DNA from: Armatimonadota bacterium
GTDB lineage: Bacteria; Sysuimicrobiota; Sysuimicrobiia; Sysuimicrobiales; Kaftiobacteriaceae
Direction: 5' to 3'
Assembly (NCBI GenBank): GCA_031459765.1
Contig: JAVKHY010000002.1
Location: forward strand, 124,001 to 188,000
Length of the DNA: 64,000 bases
The notes beneath the pieces are model-generated. The model searched no databases. It was not told where the DNA came from and worked only from the letters and a program-made list of their open reading frames with translations. A program made the translations under genes and the position numbers. Below are positions 29,331 through 36,811 of the stretch, one piece after another (within the stretch, counting starts at the first letter, position 1; each line of letters starts with the position of its first letter).

Positions 29331-30179
29331 TTATCCGCCGGGTTCGGCCTCGGCGGCGGCGAGGGGCCGACGCGCCAGTTGATCCCGCCTGAAGGGCGAG
29401 GCGCGGAGCGCCTTCCGCAGCAAGAGGAAGTAGATCCCGACGCCCAACGCCCAGACGGCGACGGCCAGGCCAAAGTACGGCGTGAGCAGCGCCTCGTCGG
29501 GATCCAGGAACTGCGGCAGGTTGTAGGCAGCATGCAGGCCGGAGGCGGCCAGCAACCCGAAGACGACCGAGCGCGCCGATCCCCCGCCGACGATCCGCCG
29601 CCCCAGCACGTAGCCGGTGATCCCCGACCAGCTCACGTGCCCCAGGGATGACAGCAGAGCGCGCAGCGGCGCCGTCACGGCAAGAGCGGCGACAAGGGCG
29701 CTGGCACCGGCCTGCCCGCCGGAGGCGCCGGCTTCCGTCGCCGACTGAAACGTCCCGACGAAGGCCCGCATGATGTAGCCGAAGTTCTCCCCCGCGGCGA
29801 ACCCCAGGGCGGCGGTGGTCAGGTAGATCATGCCATCCACGACTTCGTTGAAGCGGGGATCGTTCCGCGTGCTGTTGGTGGTGACGAGATACTTCATCGT
29901 CTCCTCGTTCAGCGCGGCCAGGACGACCATCGCCGCGAGCAAGGTCACGGCGAGCGTGATCGCCCCTCCTTCTGCCGCCGCGTTCACCTGCGGGCCGAAG
30001 AGGGCGGAGAGGAAGTCGTTCAATCCCGCCGCCCAGAATCCGGAGAGCAGCCCCCACAGGAACAGCTTGCCGATGAGGGACTTCGGCTCGCGCTCGTAGC
30101 GGTCGCGCGAGTAGAAAAACCACAGCCACAGCAGCGCCGGCACCAGCGCCGCCAGCAGGGCCATGATCCGAATGTCCAC
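29331..30179 (-). CDS. PrsW-family intramembrane metalloprotease
   Basis: A 282-residue polytopic protein of the PrsW/glutamic-type CPBP-related clan. Active-site motifs: NEETMKYLV (EExxK), GFAAGENFGY and GLHAAYN. In B. subtilis PrsW performs site-1 cleavage of an anti-sigma factor, so a signalling role in membrane-stress sensing is plausible but not shown. The GTG at 30179 has GGAGGAGG 7 bases upstream. It is fourth in the five-gene operon driven from 31.6 kb. Confidence 0.85.
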   Translation of the reverse strand: MDIRIMALLAALVPALLWLWFFYSRDRYEREPKSLIGKLFLWGLLSGFWAAGLNDFLSALFGPQVNAAAEGGAITLAVTLLAAMVVLAALNEETMKYLVTTNSTRNDPRFNEVVDGMIYLTTAALGFAAGENFGYIMRAFVGTFQSATEAGASGGQAGASALVAALAVTAPLRALLSSLGHVSWSGITGYVLGRRIVGGGSARSVVFGLLAASGLHAAYNLPQFLDPDEALLTPYFGLAVAVWALGVGIYFLLLRKALRASPFRRDQLARRPLAAAEAEPGG

Positions 30180-30201
30180 GGCGATGCCTCCTCCGCCGAG
30201 G

Positions 30202-30681
30202 TCAGGTCGGCGACTCTTCCGGCCTGCCCACCCAGACGCTCCGCGCCGGGCGGCTGGGATCAATCCGGACGAGGACGGCATCCCCCACCTTCCACTCCGC
30301 CGCCTCGTCCGGCTCCAGGTATCCGCTCTGGCCGCGGTGCTGCTCCCCCGTGCCATCGGCGTACCGGTAGGTGAGTCTCCACTGAAAGCGCCCGTTGTAG
30401 CGCATGCGGGTCTGCTCGACGGCGATCACCTCGCCCTCCACGGCGCGCCCCTCGCGGCGCAGGTACTGCTCGAGCCGGATGCGCTCGTAGGCCCGCCGCA
30501 CGACCGTCCCGCCGACGGCGGTGATCACGACACCGGCGGCCAGCGGGAGAAGGGAGCCCTCGGCGAGGGCCAGGCCGCCCCCGATGACCAGGAACCCGAC
30601 GCCGCACAGCAGCCAGATCGCACCGAAGAGCGCCCAGAAGTCCCGCTTGAAGAGCAGGAAGAGCTCCGCCAGGCCGGTCAC
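30202..30681 (-). CDS. DUF3592-like membrane protein
   Basis: A 159-residue protein with two N-terminal membrane helices (ALFGAIWLLCGVGFLVIGGG and LLPLAAGVVITAVGGTVV). A small beta domain with DUF3592 features follows: VEGEVIAVEQTRMRYNG, WRLTYRYADGTGEQHRG and GDAVLVRIDPSRPARSVWVG. Function unknown. Gap to the next gene upstream is 7 bases. Confidence 0.75.
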   Translation of the reverse strand: MTGLAELFLLFKRDFWALFGAIWLLCGVGFLVIGGGLALAEGSLLPLAAGVVITAVGGTVVRRAYERIRLEQYLRREGRAVEGEVIAVEQTRMRYNGRFQWRLTYRYADGTGEQHRGQSGYLEPDEAAEWKVGDAVLVRIDPSRPARSVWVGRPEESPT

Positions 30682-30688
30682 GACGACC

Positions 30689-30979
30689 CTACTTCAGGAT
30701 GACGGCGACGACCAGCAGCGCCATGGCCAGGATCGTCGCCCCCTGGACCAGGGCCACGGCCGTGTTGCCGCGCTTCAGCTCGGCCATCTCGTCGATGCCG
30801 GGGGTCACGCGGTTGAACACGCGCATGGCGATGGGCGCCATGATGGCGAAGGCCACGCCGGAGACGATCACCCAGAAGATCATGAAGGCCGCGTTGAGCA
30901 GCACCCGGCCGTAGTCGGGACCGGTCGGGATGCCAAAGGGCGGCGTGGCCTGCAGGATGGACGCCACCAACCAGGTCAT
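30689..30979 (-). CDS. Small DUF350-like membrane protein
   Basis: A 96-residue protein with about two to three hydrophobic segments. The motif ELKRGNTAVALVQGATILAM recalls DUF350, whose hallmark is E-x-x-x-GN-x-A-x-A followed by a Gly-rich helix. It is second in the operon, between a secreted protein gene and the DUF3592-like gene. Function unknown. Confidence 0.65.
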   Translation of the reverse strand: MTWLVASILQATPPFGIPTGPDYGRVLLNAAFMIFWVIVSGVAFAIMAPIAMRVFNRVTPGIDEMAELKRGNTAVALVQGATILAMALLVVAVILK

Positions 30980-30995
30980 CGCGTCTGCCTCCCCT

Positions 30996-31526
30996 TCAGT
31001 CGATGAAGTTCTTGTTGACGAAATCCTTCACGTCGAGAAAGCGCTGCGCCTCGACGTCGTAGATCCGGACGCGAAACCGCTTGAGCACGATCAGGGCCGC
31101 CCGATCGCGGTCGGCGTCGGACCTCGCCGCGCGCAGGGCCCGGGCGAACTCGCTGATCTTCTCGTTCTGCTGCCCGAGCTGAACCACATATTTCGTCCAG
31201 AGCTGGCTGGAGAAGATGATCGTCTGCGGGTCGTCGCCCCCGACGACGCCGTTCACGGCCAGCCAGGCCCGCAGGGCGTGCTGCGCCACGTCGGGCCAGT
31301 TCGGTCGAAGATAGGCGGCCCGCGTGAGGGCAAACCAGTGCGGCGGACCCTCCCGGTCGGCCGGCAGGAAGGTGACCTCGACCACGGCCAGGCCTTCGCG
31401 TTCCAGGGCCGCCTTGATCCGTGTCGCCTTCTCCTCCGGCGACTGCGCCGACGCGCCCGCGGGTACCGCCGCGACCAGAGCCAGACTCGCCGCCCATGCG
31501 GCGATCGCCCGCGCGTATCGCTGCAC
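30996..31526 (-). CDS. Exported protein of unknown function, first gene of SARP-linked operon 1
   Basis: A 176-residue protein with a signal peptide (IAAWAASLALVAAVPAGASAQ). The mature part is alpha/beta with ALEREGLAVVEVTFLPAD and a C-terminal VRIYDVEAQRFLDVKDFVN. No family recognised. The GTG at 31526 has a full GGAGGTGA ribosome site. The predicted TSS of the promoter at 31575-31607 gives a leader of about 42 bases. Confidence 0.7.
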   Translation of the reverse strand: MQRYARAIAAWAASLALVAAVPAGASAQSPEEKATRIKAALEREGLAVVEVTFLPADREGPPHWFALTRAAYLRPNWPDVAQHALRAWLAVNGVVGGDDPQTIIFSSQLWTKYVVQLGQQNEKISEFARALRAARSDADRDRAALIVLKRFRVRIYDVEAQRFLDVKDFVNKNFID

Positions 31527-31574
31527 CCGTCACCTCCACGGTTCAGAGCCCCGCCGGGCCCGATCTCGGGTCCC

Positions 31575-31607
31575 ACCGTACCAGCAGGACCTGAACAAAA
31601 CCTGGAC
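31575..31607 (-). promoter_or_regulatory. SARP-type promoter/operator, site 1
   Basis: Read on the minus strand: TCCAGGT (31600-31606), TTTG, TTCAGGT (31589-31595), 8 bases, then -10 box TACGGT (31575-31580). Two direct heptamers with an 11-bp period and an 8-bp gap to the -10 are the arrangement bound by SARP regulators. It drives the five-gene operon 31526-28811. The regulator gene itself lies divergently, 50 bases away. Confidence 0.75.
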
Positions 31608-31656
31608 GCGGGCGAACAGGAGCCCGGATTCAGGCGGAGAACCCCCGTGGATATCT

Positions 31657-34641
31657 ATGGCTATCCCCACCCCGGCGCGCGCTCCTTCTGGATCGGGCGG
31701 CCCGTCGAGGCCCTTCCCGGTACCGGCGTCCGCCGTGTCGCGGCCCCGCCTCCTCGCCCGGCTCGCGGGCGCGGAACGCAAGCGTCTCGTCCTGGTCGTG
31801 GCCGACAGCGGCTACGGGAAGACGACGCTCCTGGCGCAGTGGGGGGCAACGCTTCCCACCCACATCGCGCAGGTGTGGTACGGCGCGCGCTCGACCGACG
31901 CCGTCGCCCGCACCTTCACACGGCGGCTGGCGGCGCTCCTGGCGGAGTTCGTCGCGCTCGAGCGCCCGGCCCGGTCGCTGGAGGAAGTCCTGGACGGCCT
32001 GGAGCGCGAGGTGGTCCTGGTGCTGGACGACGTCCACCACCTCGGCCCCCAGGGACTGACGGTGATCCGGACGCTGCTCGAGCACCCCCGCCTGCATCTC
32101 GTCCTGGCCAGCCGCGACGCCGTTGACCTCCCGCTGGCGCGGCTGCGCATCCAGGGACAGATCGTCGAACTCACGGCCGCCGATCTGGCCTTCACGCGCG
32201 ATGAGATCCTGGCCCTCGGGATCAGCGGAGATCCCGATGCGCTGTTGCGCCAGACCCAGGGCTGGCCGGCGGCGTTCGTCCTGCTGCGGTTGGGCGCGGA
32301 GGCGCATCCCTCGGCCACGCGCCGCGATCTGTTCACCCTGCTGGCCGAGGAGGTCTGGCCCCGCCTCGCTCCCGACGAGCGCCTGGTCCTGCAGGCGGCG
32401 GCGGTGGCCGGGAGCGTCACCGTCGACCTCGTCGGGCATCTCCTGGGCCGGGACGCGGGAGGGGCGGTCCTGGAGGCCTTCACACAGCGGGGATGGCTGA
32501 GTCGCAGCGCGGAAGACCGGTATCAGATGCACAATCTGTTCCGGGAGTTCGTGCTGACCCGTCTTCCCGAGCGGGACCGCACGGCCCTCGCCGGGCGCGC
32601 CCTGCAGTGGTGGGTGGAACGGGGTGAGGCCGAGGAGGCCGGGGCGGTCAGCCCGCTGTGCTCGATCGAGGTGCGCCGGCGGTTCCTGGTCAGCCACGGC
32701 GCGCTGATCGCGCGCGCCGGCGGCGCGGCGGCGCTCCGGAACGCCCTGGAGCAGCTGCCCTACGACCCCGGCGAGCCCGCAGAGATCATCACCCTCCGCG
32801 GACGCCTGGACAATCTGGAGGGCCGCTTTGACGAGGCGCTGCGGTGGTTGGACCTGGCCCAGACCCGGGCCGCGCAGACCAGGAACTGGCGGATGCTGGC
32901 GCGCTCCTCGGCCTACGAGGCGGAGATCCACGGCCATCGCGGCGCGTTCGCCGACGCGGCGCTCGCCCTGCGCAGCGCCCTGACGACGATCGGGAACCGG
33001 GATCCGGCAGGCCGCGCGGAGCTCGAGGGGTTTCTGGCCTATGAGCTGTTCCAGCTTGGGCAGATCCAGGAGGCCTTCGAGATGATCGAGCGCGCGCGGG
33101 CCTGGTTCGCCGAGCACGACAGCAGGCAGCAGGAGTCCATCCTGATCCGGCGGCGGGGCGCGATGCACTCGATGCGCGGCGAGCTGGCCGAGGCCGTTCG
33201 ATGGGAGCAGCGGGCCCTGCTGCGCTTTCGACAGATGCGCGAGCCGCTTGGCGAAGCGAACGTGGCGATGAACATGGGGCAGACTCTCCTGTGGGCCGGC
33301 CGCTTCACCGAGGCCCGCGTTGAACTGGAGACCGCGCTGGCCATCGCCAGGCGCCACGGCCTCATGGGCATGGTCGAGCAGATCCTGCTGGCGCGGGCTG
33401 AGGTCGAGGTCGAGGTCAACGGAACCATCCCCGACATTCCGGAGACACATGAATCGGAAAGGGACCTGTTCCTCTGGCGCCTCCTGGCCGCGCGCGCTGC
33501 CCGCCGTCAGGGCGAACTCCACCGGGCCTGGCAGGAGTTGGGCGCGGCACGGCCGCTGCTGGCTCCGCTATCACCAACCTATCGGCTCCGGCTCGAGGTC
33601 GAAGAAGGCGCGCTGCACCTGGTCGAGCGCAACGTGGCCCGGGCCCTGCGCCTGCTGGAACCGGCCGTCGAGGCTCTCTGGGACGGCCCGCTGCGCGTCG
33701 AAAGCTACCTCCCCCGTCTGCACCGGGCCTACGCCAGACTTCTCGATGGACGCCCGGAAGACGTGAAGGCGGATCTGACCATGTTGCTGTCCTGGCGCTC
33801 CGAAGCCGACCTCGGGGCGCTGTGGGGTCGCGAAACGTGGGCTGCGGTGCCCGTGCTCGAATTCGCCCGCCGGGAGGGAATCGAGCGCGGATACGCCGCG
33901 TCCCTCCTCGAGCGTTTTGGATCACCTGCCGCGAAGGATGCAAAACCAAAGATCCGTGTGGGCATCCTGGGCCCGCTCCGGGTGGAGCGTGAGGGGACGC
34001 CGATCGACGAGGACGCCTTCGGCCGTCCTCAGGTCCGCCAGCTCCTCGGCTATCTCGCCCTGCACCACCCGCGCGCCGTGCCCGCGACCGAACTGGTGGA
34101 AGCACTCTGGCCGCAGGCCAAAACCATCGAAGAGAGCTCACTCTACACGACCGTGTCGCGCCTGCGCCGCGTGCTGGGAAGAGAGACGGTGGTGAAGGAC
34201 GGCACGGGATACCGCCTGGGGCCCGGCGTGGCAGTAGACGCCGAGGCCTTCACGCGTGCCCTAAGTATCCGTCCCCCGCGCTGGGCCGACCTCTCGGCGC
34301 TCTACCGCGGGGATCTCCTCGCCGATCTGCCGCTTGCCGAGTGGTGCTTCCTGGCCCGCGATACGTTCCGGAATCGCTTCATCGACGCTGCGGTCGGCGC
34401 CGGCGAAGCCGCCCTGGCCCAACGGGACCACACCTCGGCGCGCCAGGCCTTCGAACGGGCGCTCGAGATCGACCCCACCTGCGAGCCCGCGCTGCAGGGC
34501 CTGATGCGCCTCCTCGTTGTGACCGGCGACCCGGCCCGGGCCCTGCGCCTGTTCCAGCGGTTCTCGGAGACGCTCCAGCGAGAGCTCGGTCTGGCACCGA
34601 GCGAGGAGACGCTCCGCCTGGCCAGGCGTCTCGCCGGGTGA
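31657..34641 (+). CDS. SARP/LAL-type regulator: ATPase, TPR-like repeats, C-terminal winged helix + BTAD
   Basis: A protein of about 994 residues. Near residues 48-57 is a STAND/MalT-like Walker A (ADSGYGKTTLLAQW), and near 118-128 a Walker B (VVLVLDDVHHLG). The middle is a long helical repeat region. Residues about 765-855 form an OmpR/SARP-type winged helix (KIRVGILGPLRVERE to LYTTVSRLRRVLGRE), and 885-990 a bacterial transcriptional activator domain. Canonical SARPs carry the DNA-binding part at the N-terminus; here it is C-terminal, as in MalT-like ATPases. The ATG at 31657 is inferred; no strong ribosome site is seen. Three SARP-type operators nearby suggest local control. Confidence 0.88.
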   Translation: MAIPTPARAPSGSGGPSRPFPVPASAVSRPRLLARLAGAERKRLVLVVADSGYGKTTLLAQWGATLPTHIAQVWYGARSTDAVARTFTRRLAALLAEFVALERPARSLEEVLDGLEREVVLVLDDVHHLGPQGLTVIRTLLEHPRLHLVLASRDAVDLPLARLRIQGQIVELTAADLAFTRDEILALGISGDPDALLRQTQGWPAAFVLLRLGAEAHPSATRRDLFTLLAEEVWPRLAPDERLVLQAAAVAGSVTVDLVGHLLGRDAGGAVLEAFTQRGWLSRSAEDRYQMHNLFREFVLTRLPERDRTALAGRALQWWVERGEAEEAGAVSPLCSIEVRRRFLVSHGALIARAGGAAALRNALEQLPYDPGEPAEIITLRGRLDNLEGRFDEALRWLDLAQTRAAQTRNWRMLARSSAYEAEIHGHRGAFADAALALRSALTTIGNRDPAGRAELEGFLAYELFQLGQIQEAFEMIERARAWFAEHDSRQQESILIRRRGAMHSMRGELAEAVRWEQRALLRFRQMREPLGEANVAMNMGQTLLWAGRFTEARVELETALAIARRHGLMGMVEQILLARAEVEVEVNGTIPDIPETHESERDLFLWRLLAARAARRQGELHRAWQELGAARPLLAPLSPTYRLRLEVEEGALHLVERNVARALRLLEPAVEALWDGPLRVESYLPRLHRAYARLLDGRPEDVKADLTMLLSWRSEADLGALWGRETWAAVPVLEFARREGIERGYAASLLERFGSPAAKDAKPKIRVGILGPLRVEREGTPIDEDAFGRPQVRQLLGYLALHHPRAVPATELVEALWPQAKTIEESSLYTTVSRLRRVLGRETVVKDGTGYRLGPGVAVDAEAFTRALSIRPPRWADLSALYRGDLLADLPLAEWCFLARDTFRNRFIDAAVGAGEAALAQRDHTSARQAFERALEIDPTCEPALQGLMRLLVVTGDPARALRLFQRFSETLQRELGLAPSEETLRLARRLAG

Positions 34642-34823
34642 CCGGACGGCCTATCGAACTTCGCGCCCTTCCGCCATCCTGCGGCGCGCGGGCCCTATGC
34701 TCCCGGTGAGCTCTTCGGCCTGCGGCGGTCGGCAATCGCCTTCCCGATCTACCAAAAACACCTTTTGCTCGCTGACGGAGATCTCCACCGCGCCCTTTCC
34801 CCGGACCGACCATCGCCGCCCGC

Positions 34824-36227
34824 TTATCGAATCTCGAAGGTACCCTGCGTGATCGCCTGCCCGTTGAACTGGAGCTCAAACCGATAGGACCCGGCCGGTG
34901 CCCCCTCCTTCCACTCCACCCAGAACCACACTCTGCCGGACGGAGGGATGGTGCCGCCGCCGAAGATCTCCGCTCCTGTCGTCGACTGCCGCATGAACTG
35001 CCGGTCATCCCGGAACCAGATGCCGTCGAGGCGATCCTCTCGACGGAGATGCTGATAGCGGACGAAGGCGTCGACCCGGCGCGTCCCCGTTGGGAATGTG
35101 CTCGCAGCCCCGACCGGTTTCGCGTTCTGCACGCCTGTGGCGAACACGATGGGCGTGCCGGTGTCCACGCCCGCCGAGCGGGGAGAGGGCGCCGCAGGCA
35201 TTGTGGACGGCACCGCCGGGGTTGCCGCCGGCGGTGATGCCGGCGGCGAAACGGCACCGGGCGCGCCCGGGCCGGCCGTGGCAAAGGGCAGGTCGCCGTA
35301 GCCGATGGATCGCGCGACGGACTGGAGTTGCGACAGGTCCTCAGTCGCGGCGTCGGCGGCCCACTTGAAGATGACGATGTACCCGAAACCGTTGCGCGCC
35401 GAATAGAGGCTGAGCCCCCGGCTCTGGTCGCTGTTCCGGATGAAGTGGACGGCGGGGTTTGACCCGATCTGGCCCGTCTCGAGGACGGTAAACAAGGACT
35501 TGGTCGCTCCGTCCTCCTCGTACGTGGCCTGCTTGAAGCTCTCCAGGTCGCTGTTCAAGAACTCCTCGGCATCGGCCTGCCCGATGGACACATGGGTGAT
35601 GTTCACCCCCATGCGCTCGCGGCCCGCACCGTCGAGTTTGCTCATGACCCACAGGATCCGCTTACTGAACCGCGCCTCGTCGCCGGTCTTCCAGCCCTCA
35701 GGTACCGCAATCCGGAGGCCATGGCGCTGGTTGACGTACACATCGTTTTCCAGCGTCCATCCTTTTGAGGCAAAGGGGACCGGGGCGGCCGGCGTCGAGG
35801 TGGCCTGTCCTTCGATCCGGAACCGGCGGGTCGCCGCCTGCTGCTCGCCGATGTACAGCTCGACCCGGTACTCTCCCACCGGCCACCCGTTCGTCGGCCG
35901 CGAGTACCAGAAGCGGCCGCTCGTCTGCGCGCCCCCCATCGTCAGCATCGCTTCGTCGATCTTGGTGTTGAGATCGGCCACCCCGGTCTTCTCGGCAATC
36001 CACACGGACTTGACGGCCGTCCCCTGGGCCACGGCGGCCAGCGTGAACACGACGTAGATACGCGGCGTGTCCGGCGCAAAGATCGTCTTCTCCGTCTTGC
36101 TCTCCGGATTGTCCGTGAGCACCACGGACGCAAAGCGCGGCCCCGGTTGCGCGGACTTGCCCCCGCACGCGGCAAGAGCGATGCCGGCCGCAACGATCAC
36201 GACCACAGATGTCAGATGACGCCTCAT
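34824..36227 (-). CDS. Lipoprotein with two copies of a locus-specific beta module
   Basis: A 467-residue lipoprotein with lipobox ALAACGG. Residues about 32-140 and 360-467 are two copies of one module: xPRIYVVF or RRVDAFVRY early, then FWYSRP or VWFWVEW, and a closing PxGxYRxEL-x9-FxI (GEYRVELYIG, GSYRFELQFN). A third copy is at the N-terminus of the VWA lipoprotein encoded at 36.8-40.2 kb. The middle (150-310) resembles PsbP/DUF1795-type domains (HGLRIAVPEGWK). A Pro/Ala linker precedes module 2. It is the last gene of the operon starting at 40.5 kb. Function unknown, probably periplasmic or outer-membrane bound. Confidence 0.75.
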   Translation of the reverse strand: MRRHLTSVVVIVAAGIALAACGGKSAQPGPRFASVVLTDNPESKTEKTIFAPDTPRIYVVFTLAAVAQGTAVKSVWIAEKTGVADLNTKIDEAMLTMGGAQTSGRFWYSRPTNGWPVGEYRVELYIGEQQAATRRFRIEGQATSTPAAPVPFASKGWTLENDVYVNQRHGLRIAVPEGWKTGDEARFSKRILWVMSKLDGAGRERMGVNITHVSIGQADAEEFLNSDLESFKQATYEEDGATKSLFTVLETGQIGSNPAVHFIRNSDQSRGLSLYSARNGFGYIVIFKWAADAATEDLSQLQSVARSIGYGDLPFATAGPGAPGAVSPPASPPAATPAVPSTMPAAPSPRSAGVDTGTPIVFATGVQNAKPVGAASTFPTGTRRVDAFVRYQHLRREDRLDGIWFRDDRQFMRQSTTGAEIFGGGTIPPSGRVWFWVEWKEGAPAGSYRFELQFNGQAITQGTFEIR

Positions 36228-36300
36228 CGCCGCACCTCCTCAGCAGTCCCCAGCGGATGCTCGCAACCTCGTCGGCGGGCCACCTGCGGCTGCCGGGCGA

Positions 36301-36450
36301 TCATGCTCGGGACGTGGCCTTCACGACCACGGTGTCCGCCACGCGATCTCCCAGGCGCTGCCCCTTGGGCGATCGGGCGATCAGGATGGCGCCCAGGATG
36401 GAGAAGACGATGCCGTCGACGACGCGCCAGCCGATGGATGCGTAGACCAT
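36301..36450 (-). CDS. Mini RDD-family C-terminal membrane protein
   Basis: A 49-codon gene starting at an ATG with GGAGGG 7-9 bases upstream (an earlier in-frame ATG is at 36477). The product WRVVDGIVFSILGAILI, then SPKGQRLGDRVADTVVVK, matches only the final part of RDD-family membrane proteins (R-x-x-D helix plus QRLGD-x-x-A-x-T-V-V). The first helices of a normal RDD protein (about 150 residues) are absent. It is either a minimal stand-alone subunit or a remnant. It lies between a coiled-coil protein gene and a lipoprotein gene in operon 2. Confidence 0.6.
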   Translation of the reverse strand: MVYASIGWRVVDGIVFSILGAILIARSPKGQRLGDRVADTVVVKATSRA

Positions 36451-36516
36451 CTTCGCTCCCTCCAGATACCTCGTCATCTCCCATGAGTTGCGGTCCCGGT
36501 CTGGCCTTGATGCCTT

Positions 36517-36792
36517 TCAACTGGCGGCCCGGAGCCTGGCCATCTCCGCCTCCTTGGCCTTGATCGCATCCGCCAGGGCGTCCGCCTGACGGCAGAGCGC
36601 GGCGATCTCCTCGGGAAAACGGGTGCCGGTCTCCGACAGGTCGAAGACCTTGGCCCCGATGGCCTTGAAGACGTCCTCCATCTTGCCGTGCAGCGCGCGG
36701 ATCTCGACCTTCAGCTTGCCGATCGCGGCCATCTCCCCGGCCTCTTCCCTGGCCCGGTCCATCCCCTGCTTCACCTTGTCCAGCCATCCCAT
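36517..36792 (-). CDS. Small coiled-coil protein
   Basis: A 91-residue, highly helical protein: MGWLDKVKQGMDRAREEAGE, an EIRALHGKMEDVFKAIGAKVF stretch, and a second helix EIAALCRQADALADAIKAKEAE. The pattern resembles the N-terminal coiled coil of bacterial zinc-ribbon-containing small proteins, but the ribbon is missing. Cytoplasmic, function unknown. It follows the VWA gene by 19 bases in operon 2. Confidence 0.65.
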   Translation of the reverse strand: MGWLDKVKQGMDRAREEAGEMAAIGKLKVEIRALHGKMEDVFKAIGAKVFDLSETGTRFPEEIAALCRQADALADAIKAKEAEMARLRAAS

Positions 36793-36811
36793 CGCGGTTC
36801 CCCCTCCGGAT

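Noticed and set aside
31324-31656. 111-codon N-terminal extension of the SARP-type regulator
   Set aside because: It overlaps the divergent exported-protein gene and promoter site 1 and has no domain similarity; the ATG at 31657 starts just before the ATPase region.
33062-33082. Regular short direct repeats in coding DNA as a possible CRISPR or satellite
   Set aside because: No equal-length repeat-spacer pattern was found here or anywhere in the window.
33546-33562. CGGCACGGCCGCTGCT, sigma-54-like spacing
   Set aside because: It lies deep in the SARP-regulator coding region with no gene start downstream, and the -12 part is poor. Chance match.
34642-34823. Gap between the convergent regulator and lipoprotein genes
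   Set aside because: No gene, tRNA or convincing terminator hairpin could be supported in these 182 bases.
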